A stretch of 64,000 bases of DNA from Salinibacillus kushneri (GCF_900111405.1 NZ_FOHJ01000002.1:313631-377630); one strand, 5' to 3'. Shown: positions 40,987-50,403, counted from the stretch's first letter. Notes: generated from the sequence alone by a model not told the origin. Made by a program: numbers and translations.

Positions 40987-41910
40987 ATGGGTAAAGTACT
41001 CGTATTTGGACACAAAAATCCTGACACAGATACGATTGGTTCAGCCATTGCGTATGCACATCTTAAATCAGAACTAGGTATGGATGCAGAGCCTGTACGT
41101 TTGGGCGAGGTCAATGGTGAAACCCAATATGCTTTGGATCAATTTCAGGTAGAGGCTCCAAGATATGTTGAGGCAGTTGCCAATGAAGTAGATCAAGTTA
41201 TTTTAGTCGATCATAATGAGCGTCAGCAAAGCGTTAGTGACATTGACCAGGTACAAGTAACAGAAGTGGTAGATCACCATCGTATTGCAAATTTTGAAAC
41301 CAGTGATCCACTATATTATCGTGCAGAGCCTGTGGGCTGTACAGCAACCATTTTAAATAAGCTTTATAAAGAGAATGGTGTTGAGATTCCAAAAGACATT
41401 GCCGGCTTAATGTTATCCTGCATTATCTCTGACTCTCTATTATTTAAATCCCCTACTTGCACAGAGGAAGATGTTCAAGCGGCTAAAGAGCTCGCTGAGA
41501 TTGCAGACGTAGACGCAGAAAGCTATGGGTTGGAAATGCTAAAAGCGGGTGCAGATGTTAGTGATAAAACAGCTGAAGATCTTATTTCACTGGATGCTAA
41601 AGAGTTCGAAATGGGTTCAGACAAAGTAGAAATTGCACAAGTGAATGTGGTAGATCCTAATGATGTTTTATCCCGCCAAAGCGAGATGGAAGAGGCAATC
41701 ACTAAAACCATTAATGATAAAGGGCTCGGATTATTCCTGTTTGTTGTTACAGATATTCTTAATAACAACTCCGAGGCTCTGGCATTAGGAAATCGCGTTG
41801 ATGCTGTAGAAAAAGCGTTTGATGTAACATTATCCGAAAATAAAGCAACGTTAGAAGGCGTTGTATCCCGTAAGAAACAAATCGTTCCTTTTGTTAAAGA
41901 GGCGATGTAA
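40987..41910 (+). CDS. ppaC: Manganese-dependent inorganic pyrophosphatase
   Basis: 307 aa DHH-family enzyme that hydrolyses pyrophosphate to phosphate. Motifs: [30 protein letters not shown] (DHH), PVGCTATI, and SRKKQIVP near the end. Full length. ATG after AAAAGGAGAATTCATA. Followed by a strong terminator. Confidence 0.97.
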   Translation: MGKVLVFGHKNPDTDTIGSAIAYAHLKSELGMDAEPVRLGEVNGETQYALDQFQVEAPRYVEAVANEVDQVILVDHNERQQSVSDIDQVQVTEVVDHHRIANFETSDPLYYRAEPVGCTATILNKLYKENGVEIPKDIAGLMLSCIISDSLLFKSPTCTEEDVQAAKELAEIADVDAESYGLEMLKAGADVSDKTAEDLISLDAKEFEMGSDKVEIAQVNVVDPNDVLSRQSEMEEAITKTINDKGLGLFLFVVTDILNNNSEALALGNRVDAVEKAFDVTLSENKATLEGVVSRKKQIVPFVKEAM

Positions 41911-41911
41911 C

Positions 41912-41953
41912 AAAAAAGGTTGTGAACCAATTGTGCTGGTTCACAACCTTTTT
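41912..41953. terminator. Intrinsic terminator between convergent genes
   Basis: AAAAAAGGTTGTGAACCA pairs with TGGTTCACAACCTTTTTT, effective for ppaC and probably the convergent HAD gene. Confidence 0.85.
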
Positions 41954-41967
41954 TCGTTATTGGTCAT

Positions 41968-42747
41968 TTACTTAACTAATTCGACCATCTTTAGCCCGTG
42001 GAGAATACCATCTTGATCTACAGGTTTTGTTACATATTGAGCTGCATTTTTCACCTCTGGAAACCCATTGCCCATTGCAATACTATTTGGTACGGTTTTG
42101 AGCATTTCAATATCATTTAAGCCATCACCAAAAGCATAAACATTCTCGAGTGGAATGCCCAGATCATCTATTACCTCTTGAATACCCTTTGCTTTTGAGC
42201 CTCCGGTTGGAATAACGTCCATGGAAAGTTCGTGCCAGCGTATAAAGGTTATATCGTTAAAATATTCCTCATAAGGTTTTTCTTCTCCTGCCGTACAGAA
42301 TATCAATGACTGATACAGGTCGCGACCTTTGAAAAATTCAGGATCATATTCAGGATGACTGAATTTTAAATCGGAAAGACTTTTGTCTACATGAGCATGA
42401 TATTTAATATTTGATTTCATCATATGCTCATTCATATAAACAAGTGGGTGATTGTTTTGCACTGCCATTTTCGTTAACTCTTCCATGCTTTTCTTGTTAA
42501 TCGGGTTTGTGTAGACCTCTTTATTTTGTGAAACCACATATTGTCCGTTATAGCTGACATAGGTATCAATCCCCAGTTCCTTCCTTATGTTCTCAAACAT
42601 AAAAGGAGCCCGTCCTGTCGCAATGGCAACAATGTGACCCTGGGTTTTTAAATCTAATACTGCTTTTTTAGTCGTGTCAGGTAATTTTTTGTCGTGGTCT
42701 AGTAAAGTTCCGTCAATATCAAAAAATACGATGCTTTTTGTTGTCAA
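41968..42747 (-). CDS. HAD-family phosphatase (Cof type, YkrA-like)
   Basis: 259 aa. HAD motifs: FFDIDGTLLD with Asp10/Asp12, ATGRAP, and YAFGDGLNDIEML; a Cof-type C2 cap lies between. Acts on small phosphorylated metabolites; the substrate is unknown. Upstream ATTTTGACAACAAAAAGC region, no clear AGGAGG (GTGATGGAATTTG). Confidence 0.88.
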   Translation of the reverse strand: MTTKSIVFFDIDGTLLDHDKKLPDTTKKAVLDLKTQGHIVAIATGRAPFMFENIRKELGIDTYVSYNGQYVVSQNKEVYTNPINKKSMEELTKMAVQNNHPLVYMNEHMMKSNIKYHAHVDKSLSDLKFSHPEYDPEFFKGRDLYQSLIFCTAGEEKPYEEYFNDITFIRWHELSMDVIPTGGSKAKGIQEVIDDLGIPLENVYAFGDGLNDIEMLKTVPNSIAMGNGFPEVKNAAQYVTKPVDQDGILHGLKMVELVK

Positions 42748-42847
42748 ATTCCATCACCTATTTTCTTTTAGTCTCGTTCTATTTTACACTAAAATAAGAA
42801 CAACGCCTATGGAAGTGATAAAATGAATAAGTAGGAGGAACCTTCTT

Positions 42848-42895
42848 ATGGTTAGCAGGGATAATGAAACAATTGTACAGCTTAATCTTATTTAA
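42848..42895 (+). CDS. 15-codon ORF with strong ribosome site
   Basis: ATG seven bases after TAGGAGGAACC, encoding a 15-residue peptide ending QLNLI. Upstream of a small stress membrane protein gene by 62 bp. It may be a leader peptide or a decayed gene start. Only the ribosome site supports it. Confidence 0.3.
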   Translation: MVSRDNETIVQLNLI

Positions 42896-42957
42896 GTCTT
42901 CAGTCCCTGAAACGAGATGTAACCGAATCATATTTTTTAAAGAAAGGTGTGATCTAT

Positions 42958-43104
42958 ATGCTTTGGAAAATAATCATGTTCATTCTATCGTTATGGATAA
43001 TTGGTCTGATTTTAAATGTGATAGGGAAATTTATCCATATCCTTTTGGTTGTAGCTCTATTTGTTATAGTGTTTAAAATAGGCCAGCGTTTTTCTAAAAA
43101 ATAG
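42958..43104 (+). CDS. Lmo0937-family small membrane protein
   Basis: 48 aa, ATG after GAAAGGTGTGATCT. Two hydrophobic helices (LWKIIMFILSLWIIGLIL, then FIHILLVVALFVIVFK) and a basic end, matching the small lmo0937-type membrane proteins common in Bacillales. Some of these are general-stress genes; no SigB promoter is evident here. Confidence 0.75.
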   Translation: MLWKIIMFILSLWIIGLILNVIGKFIHILLVVALFVIVFKIGQRFSKK

Positions 43105-43110
43105 ACTGAT

Positions 43111-43563
43111 TTAATCTCTTGAACCAGTAAATAAATATTTTAAAATAGATAGTAGCTTATTTGAGTTTGCTTCTTTTTCCTGATTTGCTGCCTGATCTTC
43201 TTTCATATAAATGTTTTCCTTCTCAATGGCATAATCCACAACTAAAATTAACCCTAACTCTGTTTTGACATTTTTATTGGTGACAGATTTGTATGGGATA
43301 TTATACTGATTGGCTACCTTTTTGTACTGGTTAAAATATGAAGATCGAATCTTTCCGTTGATAAGAATCCTTGCATCAGGGTGTGCTTTTATTTCCTCTT
43401 CCAATTGCTTCATTCCCTTTTTCTTCATAACCTGTCCTTTGGTTAATGCTAAAATCACCCGCTCACGTAAAGAGCCTAAATATCGTCTTCTTTCATCAGG
43501 TTTTGTTTGTTTTTTTCCGTAAATCCCTTCTTCTATATATTCATCCATTTTTGATTTGGACAT
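43111..43563 (-). CDS. YueI-family protein (DUF1694)
   Basis: 150 aa, ATG at 43563 after GAAAGGTGGGAGATTTT. Family features: EEGIYGKKQTKPDERRRYLG, RVILALTKGQVM, and HPDARILINGKI resembling ribosomal-protein-L7Ae-like folds. B. subtilis YueI is uncharacterised. Convergent with the Lmo0937-like gene. Confidence 0.85.
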   Translation of the reverse strand: MSKSKMDEYIEEGIYGKKQTKPDERRRYLGSLRERVILALTKGQVMKKKGMKQLEEEIKAHPDARILINGKIRSSYFNQYKKVANQYNIPYKSVTNKNVKTELGLILVVDYAIEKENIYMKEDQAANQEKEANSNKLLSILKYLFTGSRD

Positions 43564-43802
43564 AAAATCTCCCACCTTTCTTGATGTATTTTTCTACTCT
43601 AATGATTCATTCTGAAGCTCGTTTAATTTGGCCAAAAGCATACCACTCCATGGGGCTTGCTTACACAGTCGGAGCTAATCAAGACCCTTCCGCTTTCCTA
43701 ACTAAACCTTAAGTCTTATATGGAAATATATCTGTGGTTCGTTATGCTTAGGTGTTTTTCTCGATATGATAGAGACAAGCTTTTGAAGGGAGGCTGGTGT
43801 AC

Positions 43803-44153
43803 ATGAAAAAATTTGGATTATTTATTTTAGGGCTTATTGCCTTATTGGTATTGTTAGCTCATCTTGGGCCAATGATTTTACTTGGGGTGAGCGTCTGGTT
43901 ATTGTATATCATATTTAAACAATTCATGAAAGCAGATTCCACTGTAGGTAAAATTGGCTGGGCGATATTAGGATTGTTTGTTGTAAGTGTTGCCTTTTCT
44001 AATCTGTTTGCTGTGATAGGTCTTGCAGCTGGATATGGGTTATACCTCATTTATAAAGAATGGAAACACGAAAAATCTAATCGGTCACGTTCTGATTCTT
44101 CAGAAGACCCTTTCGTTAACTTTGAGAGCGAATGGGCTGAATTAAATAAATAA
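43803..44153 (+). CDS. liaI: LiaI-like membrane protein
   Basis: 116 aa, ATG at 43803 after GGGAGGCTGGTGTAC. Four short hydrophobic stretches (FGLFILGLIALLVLLAHLGP, WAILGLFVVSVAFSNLFAVI) and a polar tail ending ESEWAELNK. By position it is LiaI, the membrane anchor of LiaH in the envelope-stress response. The sequence itself is only loosely similar to B. subtilis LiaI. First gene of liaIH, then liaFSR. Confidence 0.75.
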   Translation: MKKFGLFILGLIALLVLLAHLGPMILLGVSVWLLYIIFKQFMKADSTVGKIGWAILGLFVVSVAFSNLFAVIGLAAGYGLYLIYKEWKHEKSNRSRSDSSEDPFVNFESEWAELNK

Positions 44154-44176
44154 GAGGCGAAAAGGAGAGATTTTTT

Positions 44177-44818
44177 ATGGCGAATTTATTTAAACGATTA
44201 ACAGATTCCATTTCAGCAGATCTTCATCAAATGATGGATGAGAAGGAGGAGAAAAATCCGATAGCAAAATTGAATCAGTATCTTCGTGAGAGTGAAAAGG
44301 AAACCGAAAATGTGCGGAAACTCATTAGTAGACAATACCGTTTAAAAGAGGAGTATACAAGAGAGTATTATCAAGCAAGAGATATGGCGGACAAGCGTAG
44401 ACGACAAACTGAAATTGCTAATAAAGCTGGAGAAACAGAAATGGAACAGTTTGCCAGCCAGGAACTTACTGAATATGAATCTCGTGCTGAACGCATGAAG
44501 GCCATGCGGAATGAAATGGAAGAGAAGCTTGAGATGCTGGAACGTAAATATGAGGAAATGAAGCATCGACTTAAAGATATGAAATTAAAACGTATGGATT
44601 TAATGGCCAGAGAAAATGTAGCCCGTGCTCAATACCGTATCAATCAAGTAATGGATGAATATCCAGAAAAGTCTTTTTCGCGTTTTGATGAAATAGACCG
44701 CTACATCCAGAACATAGAACAAAAAGTAAACAGTGCCTATTATCGAAACACATTTGATAGTAAAATGGATCAATTAGAACGAAAGCTGCAGGAGCAGGAA
44801 AAAACTTCCGCCAATTAA
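44177..44818 (+). CDS. liaH: LiaH, PspA/IM30 phage-shock protein
   Basis: 213 aa, continuous helical coiled coil of the PspA/IM30 family (LFKRLTDSISADLHQMMDEK, then EEMKHRLKDMKLKRMDLMAR). It forms rings that protect the membrane under cell-wall antibiotic stress. ATG after AAAGGAGAGATTTTTT. Confidence 0.92.
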   Translation: MANLFKRLTDSISADLHQMMDEKEEKNPIAKLNQYLRESEKETENVRKLISRQYRLKEEYTREYYQARDMADKRRRQTEIANKAGETEMEQFASQELTEYESRAERMKAMRNEMEEKLEMLERKYEEMKHRLKDMKLKRMDLMARENVARAQYRINQVMDEYPEKSFSRFDEIDRYIQNIEQKVNSAYYRNTFDSKMDQLERKLQEQEKTSAN

Positions 44819-44880
44819 ATGAAATGTGGTATGCTAATAACATATTTAGACAACATTCGTCGTTTCAGATTTAGGTTTAT

Positions 44881-44911
44881 AAAAAAGGCGCAGAAATTCT
44901 GTGTCTTTTTT
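44881..44911 (+). terminator. Intrinsic terminator between liaH and liaF
   Basis: AAAAAAGGCGCAGAA pairs imperfectly with TTCTGTGTCTTTTTT. Partial termination here would give more liaIH than liaFSR transcript, as known in B. subtilis. Confidence 0.65.
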
Positions 44912-44990
44912 ACATAATGGTTCATACGTTATTTTATAATGGGAGCTGACCCAGACATTTTTTGCTTTTAGATTAAGGAGGGCTTCACAG

Positions 44991-45728
44991 ATGTTTCAAC
45001 GTATACCGACCGATACTCTAAACTGGATAATTGTTATTGTGATTGCTCTCTTTTTGTTAGAGATTTTGTTTTTTAATGGATGGTTAATTTTTTCTATTTT
45101 ATTTTCTGCTTTCATGATTTTTGTCGGGTGGAGAAAATTCTCACATACATGGGGAAAGATTGTCTTTTTGATAGGCGGTGTAAGCCTCTTCTTTAATATA
45201 TTGAATACGATGGCGGTTCGATTTTTAATTATAGCTGGTGTCATACTTTTTATCCTTCACTATCAGAGAATGAAAAAGGAGCCTGAACAAATCACACCGC
45301 AATTTGAAGTTGATGAAATGCATCAAGTGGATAATCAGGAATCATTAATTAAAATGAAGCCATTATTAAACAATCGTTTATTTGGTGATCAGACAACCTC
45401 TCGTACTTCTTATAAATGGAGTGATATAAGTATTCATAGTGGTTTTGGGGACCGGATTATCGATTTAAGTCATACGGTTCTCCCTAACCAGGCCGTTATA
45501 TCCATTCGCCATTTAATTGGAAACATTGTCATTTATGTTCCCTATGAAGTAGAGGTACAGCTTGTTCATAGTTCAATCTTTGGGCGTGCGCATATTTTAG
45601 GTGAACATCATAAAAAGTTGATGAATGATACCCTCGCCTACAAGACAAAAAACTATGACACCCATGAGTCCAGGGTGAAAATTATCACCTCAATATGGTC
45701 TGGAGATATTGAGGTGAGACGCATATGA
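44991..45728 (+). CDS. liaF: LiaF, inhibitor of the LiaRS system
   Basis: 245 aa. N-terminal four hydrophobic helices (residues ~10-95), then a cytoplasmic beta-rich domain (DISIHSGFGDRIIDLSHTVL, GNIVIYVPYEVEV) typical of LiaF/VraT proteins. It keeps LiaS inactive without stress. Overlaps liaS by 4 bp. Confidence 0.92.
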   Translation: MFQRIPTDTLNWIIVIVIALFLLEILFFNGWLIFSILFSAFMIFVGWRKFSHTWGKIVFLIGGVSLFFNILNTMAVRFLIIAGVILFILHYQRMKKEPEQITPQFEVDEMHQVDNQESLIKMKPLLNNRLFGDQTTSRTSYKWSDISIHSGFGDRIIDLSHTVLPNQAVISIRHLIGNIVIYVPYEVEVQLVHSSIFGRAHILGEHHKKLMNDTLAYKTKNYDTHESRVKIITSIWSGDIEVRRI

Positions 45729-46759
45729 ATTGGATCTTTAAACAAATGATGGTGGGAATCATAGCAGCTATCAGTTTAACGATACTCATTTTATTCGTTA
45801 CCTTTCTCACTTTTCCGTTAGACAACTGGCAAATGCTCCTGGATACTTATATTTTAAACAAGTTTCCTTTTATCTGGTTTATATTAGCCTTATCCATTGT
45901 TTTAGGCATTATTGGCGGGCTGACCTATGGAATGGTTTCCAGACAAAATCTTCAATTTGTCCAGAGGAAGCTGGATGAACTGATTCAGGGCCCGAAGCTC
46001 ACAACAGAAGATGAAGGAATGATAAAGGATCTACAGCTTATCCAGGAGCAAATTCTGCAGATTGATGAGAAATTTAAAAAGCAAACAGAAACCTTTCAAC
46101 GATTGGCTACGGAACGTGCGCAGGATAGAGAACAGAGTTTACAGGAAGTGGTTGTTCAGGAAAGGAACCGGCTGGCTAGAGAGCTTCATGATTCGGTTAG
46201 TCAACAGTTGTTTGCAGCTTCCATGATGATGTCAGCTATTAATGAATCTAATCCACCCCAGGATACAGCGTTACAAAAGCAATTAACTTTAACAGAAAAT
46301 ATGATCCATCAGTCACAATTAGAAATGCGGGCACTATTGCTGCATTTAAGACCTGTGGCTTTAAAAGGGAAATCCCTTCAGGAGGGGATAGAGGAGCTGT
46401 TAGAGGAATTAACCCAAAAAGTACCGATGGAGGTTAATTGGCAGCTGGAATCCATATCGCTGGAAAAAGGGATTGAAGATCAATTATTTCGGATAGTACA
46501 GGAATCTGTTTCAAATACACTCAGACATGCAAAAGCCAATAAACTCGAGGTTCTCTTAATAGAAAGAGATGATCATGTTATTATGCGCATCTTGGATGAT
46601 GGGATAGGCTTTAATGTTGAAGAAGCGAAAACGAGCTCATATGGCTTGCAAAATATGCATGAACGAGCTCTGGAAATAGGCGGAACTCTGAAAATCGTCA
46701 GTTTGGAGGATGAGGGTACAAGATTAGAAGTGAAAGTCCCTTATTTAAAGGATTACTAA
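45725..46759 (+). CDS. liaS: LiaS sensor histidine kinase
   Basis: 344 aa intramembrane-sensing kinase. Two helices (~10-30 and ~48-70) with a short loop, coiled linker, HisKA_3 box with His155 (RNRLARELHDSVSQQL), and ATPase motifs NTLRHAKA and DDGIGFN, YGLQNMHERA. Phosphorylates LiaR when bacitracin-type antibiotics perturb lipid II. Confidence 0.95.
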   Translation: MNWIFKQMMVGIIAAISLTILILFVTFLTFPLDNWQMLLDTYILNKFPFIWFILALSIVLGIIGGLTYGMVSRQNLQFVQRKLDELIQGPKLTTEDEGMIKDLQLIQEQILQIDEKFKKQTETFQRLATERAQDREQSLQEVVVQERNRLARELHDSVSQQLFAASMMMSAINESNPPQDTALQKQLTLTENMIHQSQLEMRALLLHLRPVALKGKSLQEGIEELLEELTQKVPMEVNWQLESISLEKGIEDQLFRIVQESVSNTLRHAKANKLEVLLIERDDHVIMRILDDGIGFNVEEAKTSSYGLQNMHERALEIGGTLKIVSLEDEGTRLEVKVPYLKDY

Positions 46760-46778
46760 AAGGATGGTGTGGCTCAGA

Positions 46779-47408
46779 ATGATAAGAGTCCTTTTTGCAG
46801 ATGATCATGAAATGGTTCGCATAGGTGTGTCATCCTATTTGGCCTCCCAAAAGGATATCGATGTAATTGCAGAAGCAAGTGATGGTGAAGAGGCAGTAAA
46901 AATGGCGCTTGAACACAAGCCTGATATTATTCTCATGGATCTGGTTATGAAAGAAATGGATGGTATTGAAGCAACACAAAACATTAAAGAAGCCTGGCCA
47001 GAGGCAAAAATTATTATTGTAACAAGCTTTCTGGATGATGATAAGGTATATCCAGCCCTGGAGGCAGGGGCGACCAGCTATATGCTGAAAACATCTAAGG
47101 CTAACGAGATTGCAGATGCCATTCGCGCAACCTATGAAGGTCAATCGATTTTAGAACCAGAAGTAACAGGAAAAATCATGTCAAAAATGCAGACGAGCAA
47201 GGATGAAGAGCTTCATCATCAACTAACAGAACGTGAAAAAGAAGTCCTATTGCTTATGGCAGAAGGGAAGACAAATCAGGAGATTGCTGATGAACTATTC
47301 ATCGCATTAAAAACAGTCAAAGTCCATGTGAGCAATATTTTAGGTAAATTAGAGGTTCAGGATCGAACCCAAGCGGTTATTTATGCTTTCAAAAATAAAC
47401 TGGTTTAA
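46779..47408 (+). CDS. liaR: LiaR response regulator
   Basis: 209 aa NarL/FixJ-type regulator: receiver domain with DD8-9, phosphoacceptor Asp54 (ILMDLVM), and C-terminal LuxR-type HTH (LTEREKEVLLLMAEGKTNQE). ATG at 46779 gives the family-typical MIRVL start; an ATG at 46764 in frame lies too close to AAAAGG. Activates liaIH. Confidence 0.95.
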   Translation: MIRVLFADDHEMVRIGVSSYLASQKDIDVIAEASDGEEAVKMALEHKPDIILMDLVMKEMDGIEATQNIKEAWPEAKIIIVTSFLDDDKVYPALEAGATSYMLKTSKANEIADAIRATYEGQSILEPEVTGKIMSKMQTSKDEELHHQLTEREKEVLLLMAEGKTNQEIADELFIALKTVKVHVSNILGKLEVQDRTQAVIYAFKNKLV

Positions 47409-47439
47409 AAGAAATGCATGTTTATGGCCATACAAGGCT

Positions 47440-47481
47440 AGGCTCTGTTTAGCAAAATCTGTACGTTGCAAAACAGGGCCT
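47440..47481. terminator. Hairpin after liaR, MITE-like ends
   Basis: AGGCTCTGTTT pairs with AAACAGGGCCT (one wobble). It can serve as a weak terminator. Its GGCTCTGTT ends resemble those of the nearby IS and MITE, so it may be a decayed mini-element; no target duplication is seen. Confidence 0.45.
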
Positions 47482-47506
47482 ATTGTTTTATGATGAAGGT
47501 GCTACT

Positions 47507-47521
47507 TGAGAATCATTATTA
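47507..47521. promoter_or_regulatory. Fur box
   Basis: TGAGAATCATTATTA matches 13 of 15 positions of the 7-1-7 consensus TGATAATNATTATCA. It lies 45 bp before the FhuF-like reductase gene, so iron repression by Fur is expected. Confidence 0.7.
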
Positions 47522-47565
47522 ATTAGACAAGTGTGCTTATGACATCAATGTGAGGAGTTTCCATT

Positions 47566-48372
47566 ATGCCGAAACCGAATCAAATACCAGAAATCATGAA
47601 GAATGATTTTTTTATCACGGATGAAGATCAAGAGCATGCTATTTATTCAAAACCCCTTACTGAACTATTTATAAAGGAAAATATGGATGTACTGGTTGCT
47701 TTATATTCTCCTCATTTTAAAGCCTTGCACCCTACAGCTACAGCGGCAGGACTGGCCAGATGGTTTGCCAGTATCCCATTAGCTTTTCAGTATGCGTTAT
47801 CTGTTATGAATCAATCCATAGATTTATCTCCACAAAATATTACAGTACAAATCTATTCATTCAATGGAGTGTATTGGTTTTCCTTTAAATTAAATCAGTA
47901 TACAACCCGACTATACAGGGATGAAATACCAAGAGAGGATTGGTTGTATCAGCAGCTTGTTACCTTCTATTCAGACACCATGAGACCTTTGTTGGAAACC
48001 ATGGCCGAATCCGTTCAGATGAATATCGGACAGTTATGGGGACAATTTCCAAGAAAATTTGATATTTTTGTAGAAAAGTGGAAGCAGGCGATTGCTTTTG
48101 GATGGAGCGAACAAATAGATAGAGATTACCAGTTCTTAGCTGAAAATATGGAACCCGAGGTTTTTGGTCGAAAACGTAATCCGTTTCATATAAAACAGCG
48201 TCTTATCAGGAGTTTAGATGATGAAACGATTCAAATTCCAGTAGAATGTACCTGCTGTTTAAACTATTTACGTGAAGGTGGACAACTCTGTTTTACCTGT
48301 CCCAGATTAAAAGAGCAGGATCGAGAAACCATGCGTAAAAAGAGAAAAGAGGAATTGGAGGTTAACGAATAA
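47566..48372 (+). CDS. FhuF-like ferric siderophore reductase
   Basis: 268 aa. A siderophore-reductase-like body is followed by a C-terminal 2Fe-2S motif with cysteines 228/230/231 and C242-x-x-C245 (CCLNYLREGGQLCFTC), the FhuF/FchR pattern. It would release iron from ferric siderophores in the cytoplasm. Preceded by a Fur box; single gene with own terminator. ATG after GTGAGGAGTTTCCATT. Confidence 0.85.
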   Translation: MPKPNQIPEIMKNDFFITDEDQEHAIYSKPLTELFIKENMDVLVALYSPHFKALHPTATAAGLARWFASIPLAFQYALSVMNQSIDLSPQNITVQIYSFNGVYWFSFKLNQYTTRLYRDEIPREDWLYQQLVTFYSDTMRPLLETMAESVQMNIGQLWGQFPRKFDIFVEKWKQAIAFGWSEQIDRDYQFLAENMEPEVFGRKRNPFHIKQRLIRSLDDETIQIPVECTCCLNYLREGGQLCFTCPRLKEQDRETMRKKRKEELEVNE

Positions 48373-48421
48373 GACAAGAATCACACACTCTTATCTCTGT
48401 GAAGGATTCTTGTCTTTTTAA
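48373..48421. terminator. Intrinsic terminator
   Basis: GACAAGAATC pairs with GATTCTTGTC, followed by TTTTTA. Serves the convergent genes on both sides. Confidence 0.75.
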
Positions 48422-48648
48422 TGTACTACATAAATACGCTTTCCTGTATGCTGATTATAGTAAACGTGAATCACCATTTTTGTTTTGGTGTCGATAAACG
48501 ACTCTGCTGTTTTCTCAAATCCTTCCGGCACCTCATTCGGCTGAAAAAATTTCTTACGGCTATTTTTATCGGTCCGGTGGGTTATAATCAAAATGACAAT
48601 AAGTAAAAGGATTTGAAACATAAAATAGCCAATAATAAATTTCATCAT
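48418..48648 (-). CDS. Small membrane protein (76 aa)
   Basis: One N-terminal helix (FIIGYFMFQILLLIVILII) and a soluble basic tail (FIDTKTKMVIHVYYNQHTGK). Starts two bases after the stop of the YbjQ-like gene with GGAGAAAAAATAAAA upstream, so the two are one operon. No family recognised. Confidence 0.65.
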   Translation of the reverse strand: MMKFIIGYFMFQILLLIVILIITHRTDKNSRKKFFQPNEVPEGFEKTAESFIDTKTKMVIHVYYNQHTGKRIYVVH

Positions 48649-48650
48649 TT

Positions 48651-48977
48651 TTATTTTTTCTCCAGACGAACTGCGGTTCCATAGGCTACGATTTCACTCA
48701 TGTTGCTACTGATACTTCCAGAATCAAAACGGAACATAATAATGCCGTCTGCTCCCATTTGCTGCGCATTTTCTGTCATACGATCCAATGCTTCCTTTCT
48801 TGCATCTTCAAGCATTTCAACATATTGTCGAACTTCACCCCCAAATAATCCTTTAATAGATGCAGTAATATCCTTCCCGACACCCCGGGCTCTAACTGTG
48901 AGGCCAAAAGTTGGGCCTAATACTTCCGTCACTTCATATCCAGGTACTTTTTCTCCAGTCATAATAATCATTTCCAT
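48651..48977 (-). CDS. UPF0145 (YbjQ-like) protein
   Basis: 108 aa, pentameric dodecin-like fold family: PGYEVTEVLGPTFGLTVRAR, ARKEALDRMTENAQQMGADG, GIIMFRFDSGSIS. Sometimes called a heavy-metal-binding domain, but its role is unknown. First gene of a two-gene operon. Confidence 0.88.
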   Translation of the reverse strand: MEMIIMTGEKVPGYEVTEVLGPTFGLTVRARGVGKDITASIKGLFGGEVRQYVEMLEDARKEALDRMTENAQQMGADGIIMFRFDSGSISSNMSEIVAYGTAVRLEKK

Positions 48978-49118
48978 ACACCTCGTATCATTTTTATAAT
49001 AATCGTTTTCTAACTACTAATATTTTTTACGATTAACTTTAATGGAAAGTTTCACTCTAAACGTAAAGCTGATGCTTTTTAAGCAATCAATACCATAGGT
49101 GTTCATTCTATTTATGAT

Positions 49119-50249
49119 TTACTTCATAAAACGTTTCATACTAAATGGAGAGAGGTCAAAATCTATCGTTTCATTCATGGACATTTTGCATAAGATTTCG
49201 CCGACTGCACTACTGAATTTATAACCGTGACCAGAAAACCCGCACGCAATAGTAACATGGGGGTGCTCTGGCAGGTGATCTATGATAAAGTCCCCATCTG
49301 GTGTCATCGTGTAAATACAGGTTTTCCCTACATTCTGACTTGATACATGTGGGAAAAAGGAATGTAATATCTTTGAGACGTCACCACGGTCTTCTTTGTA
49401 ATGGCCATAAGGTTTTAAGGATTCACCTATTTGAATGTCTCTACCACCATCATGTCTTCCCATTTTTACTCCAGATCCTTCAATGCTTGGAAACCCGTAA
49501 TAGGTTCCTTGCTCAATATCAAAGGTGAACGCCGGGAACTTTTCCGCATCATATATATGGTCCTTGCAATCGAACCAGGAAAACGTCTTACGTGTGGTTT
49601 TTAAGGGTAAAGATACATTCATCTTTTCGCCTAATTGTTTTGACCATGGGCCAGCTGTGACGATTAACCGGTCTCCTTCAAAGGTGTCTGTATCCGTATG
49701 TATTGTCGCCGAGTTTGTATGTACTTCTATGTCTATAACGTTAGTATTGGTTTTCATTGTAGCGCCATAGGCTTCAGCTAATGAGCGATAGGACTGAATA
49801 ATTTTCTCGCTAAAAAGAACCCCGGATGTGGTCTCTAAGCAACCGATATATGTATCAGGTAATGATAATCCTTCCCATTTTTGTGAGATTTCCTCTGCAG
49901 ACAGGGTCTCTAAGGGTAAATGATGTTTTTTTGAGCTTGCTTGAACCTCTTGGATAAATGAGGATGCCTTTGTACCGATATTTAATACCCCTGTTTGTAA
50001 AAATAAATCCATTCCAGCTTCTTTTTCAAGCTCATACCAAAGCTCTTGTGCTCTTAAAGCTAAGGGTACATAATGTTCCCCTTCACCATATGCATGTCGT
50101 ATAATACGAGTCTCTCCGTGGTGTGATCCATTCTGGTGCGGAGGATCATAAGCATCGAGGAGCAGAACTGTTTGACCTTGCTTAGCTAAATAATACCCAG
50201 CGGCCATCCCCATTGATCCAGCCCCAACAATCATTGTATGAAAGTGCAT
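49119..50249 (-). CDS. N-methyl-L-tryptophan oxidase/sarcosine oxidase-like flavoenzyme
   Basis: 376 aa monomeric FAD amine oxidase of the SolA/MSOX family. Dinucleotide-binding MIVGAGSMGMAAGYYLAKQG at the start, GSHHGETRIIRHAYGEG, and conserved Cys in VGKTCIYTMTPDGDFIID that covalently binds FAD in relatives. ATG at 50249 with GGAAAGG ten bases upstream is preferred to the ATG at 50258. The true substrate cannot be told. Confidence 0.88.
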   Translation of the reverse strand: MHFHTMIVGAGSMGMAAGYYLAKQGQTVLLLDAYDPPHQNGSHHGETRIIRHAYGEGEHYVPLALRAQELWYELEKEAGMDLFLQTGVLNIGTKASSFIQEVQASSKKHHLPLETLSAEEISQKWEGLSLPDTYIGCLETTSGVLFSEKIIQSYRSLAEAYGATMKTNTNVIDIEVHTNSATIHTDTDTFEGDRLIVTAGPWSKQLGEKMNVSLPLKTTRKTFSWFDCKDHIYDAEKFPAFTFDIEQGTYYGFPSIEGSGVKMGRHDGGRDIQIGESLKPYGHYKEDRGDVSKILHSFFPHVSSQNVGKTCIYTMTPDGDFIIDHLPEHPHVTIACGFSGHGYKFSSAVGEILCKMSMNETIDFDLSPFSMKRFMK

Positions 50250-50403
50250 CCTGAACATCCTTTCCTTGTGGTTATTTTGTTGTTACGAAATGGTTCAGCG
50301 CTATCTTTTTCATTTATTTTATCATTCATTGATTTTACCTTAATAAAAATTTTTGTACGAATAAAAATATTAGTGATATAATGGCTTAAAATAAAATGAA
50401 AAA

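Noticed and set aside
43640-43790. LiaR operator upstream of liaI
   Set aside because: An AGTCTTATATGG-like word is present, but I cannot match it confidently to the known LiaR dyad; not annotated.
47440-47481. Treating the post-liaR hairpin as a definite MITE
   Set aside because: Ends resemble the nearby mobile elements, but it is only ~40 bp, shows no target duplication and can equally be the liaR terminator.
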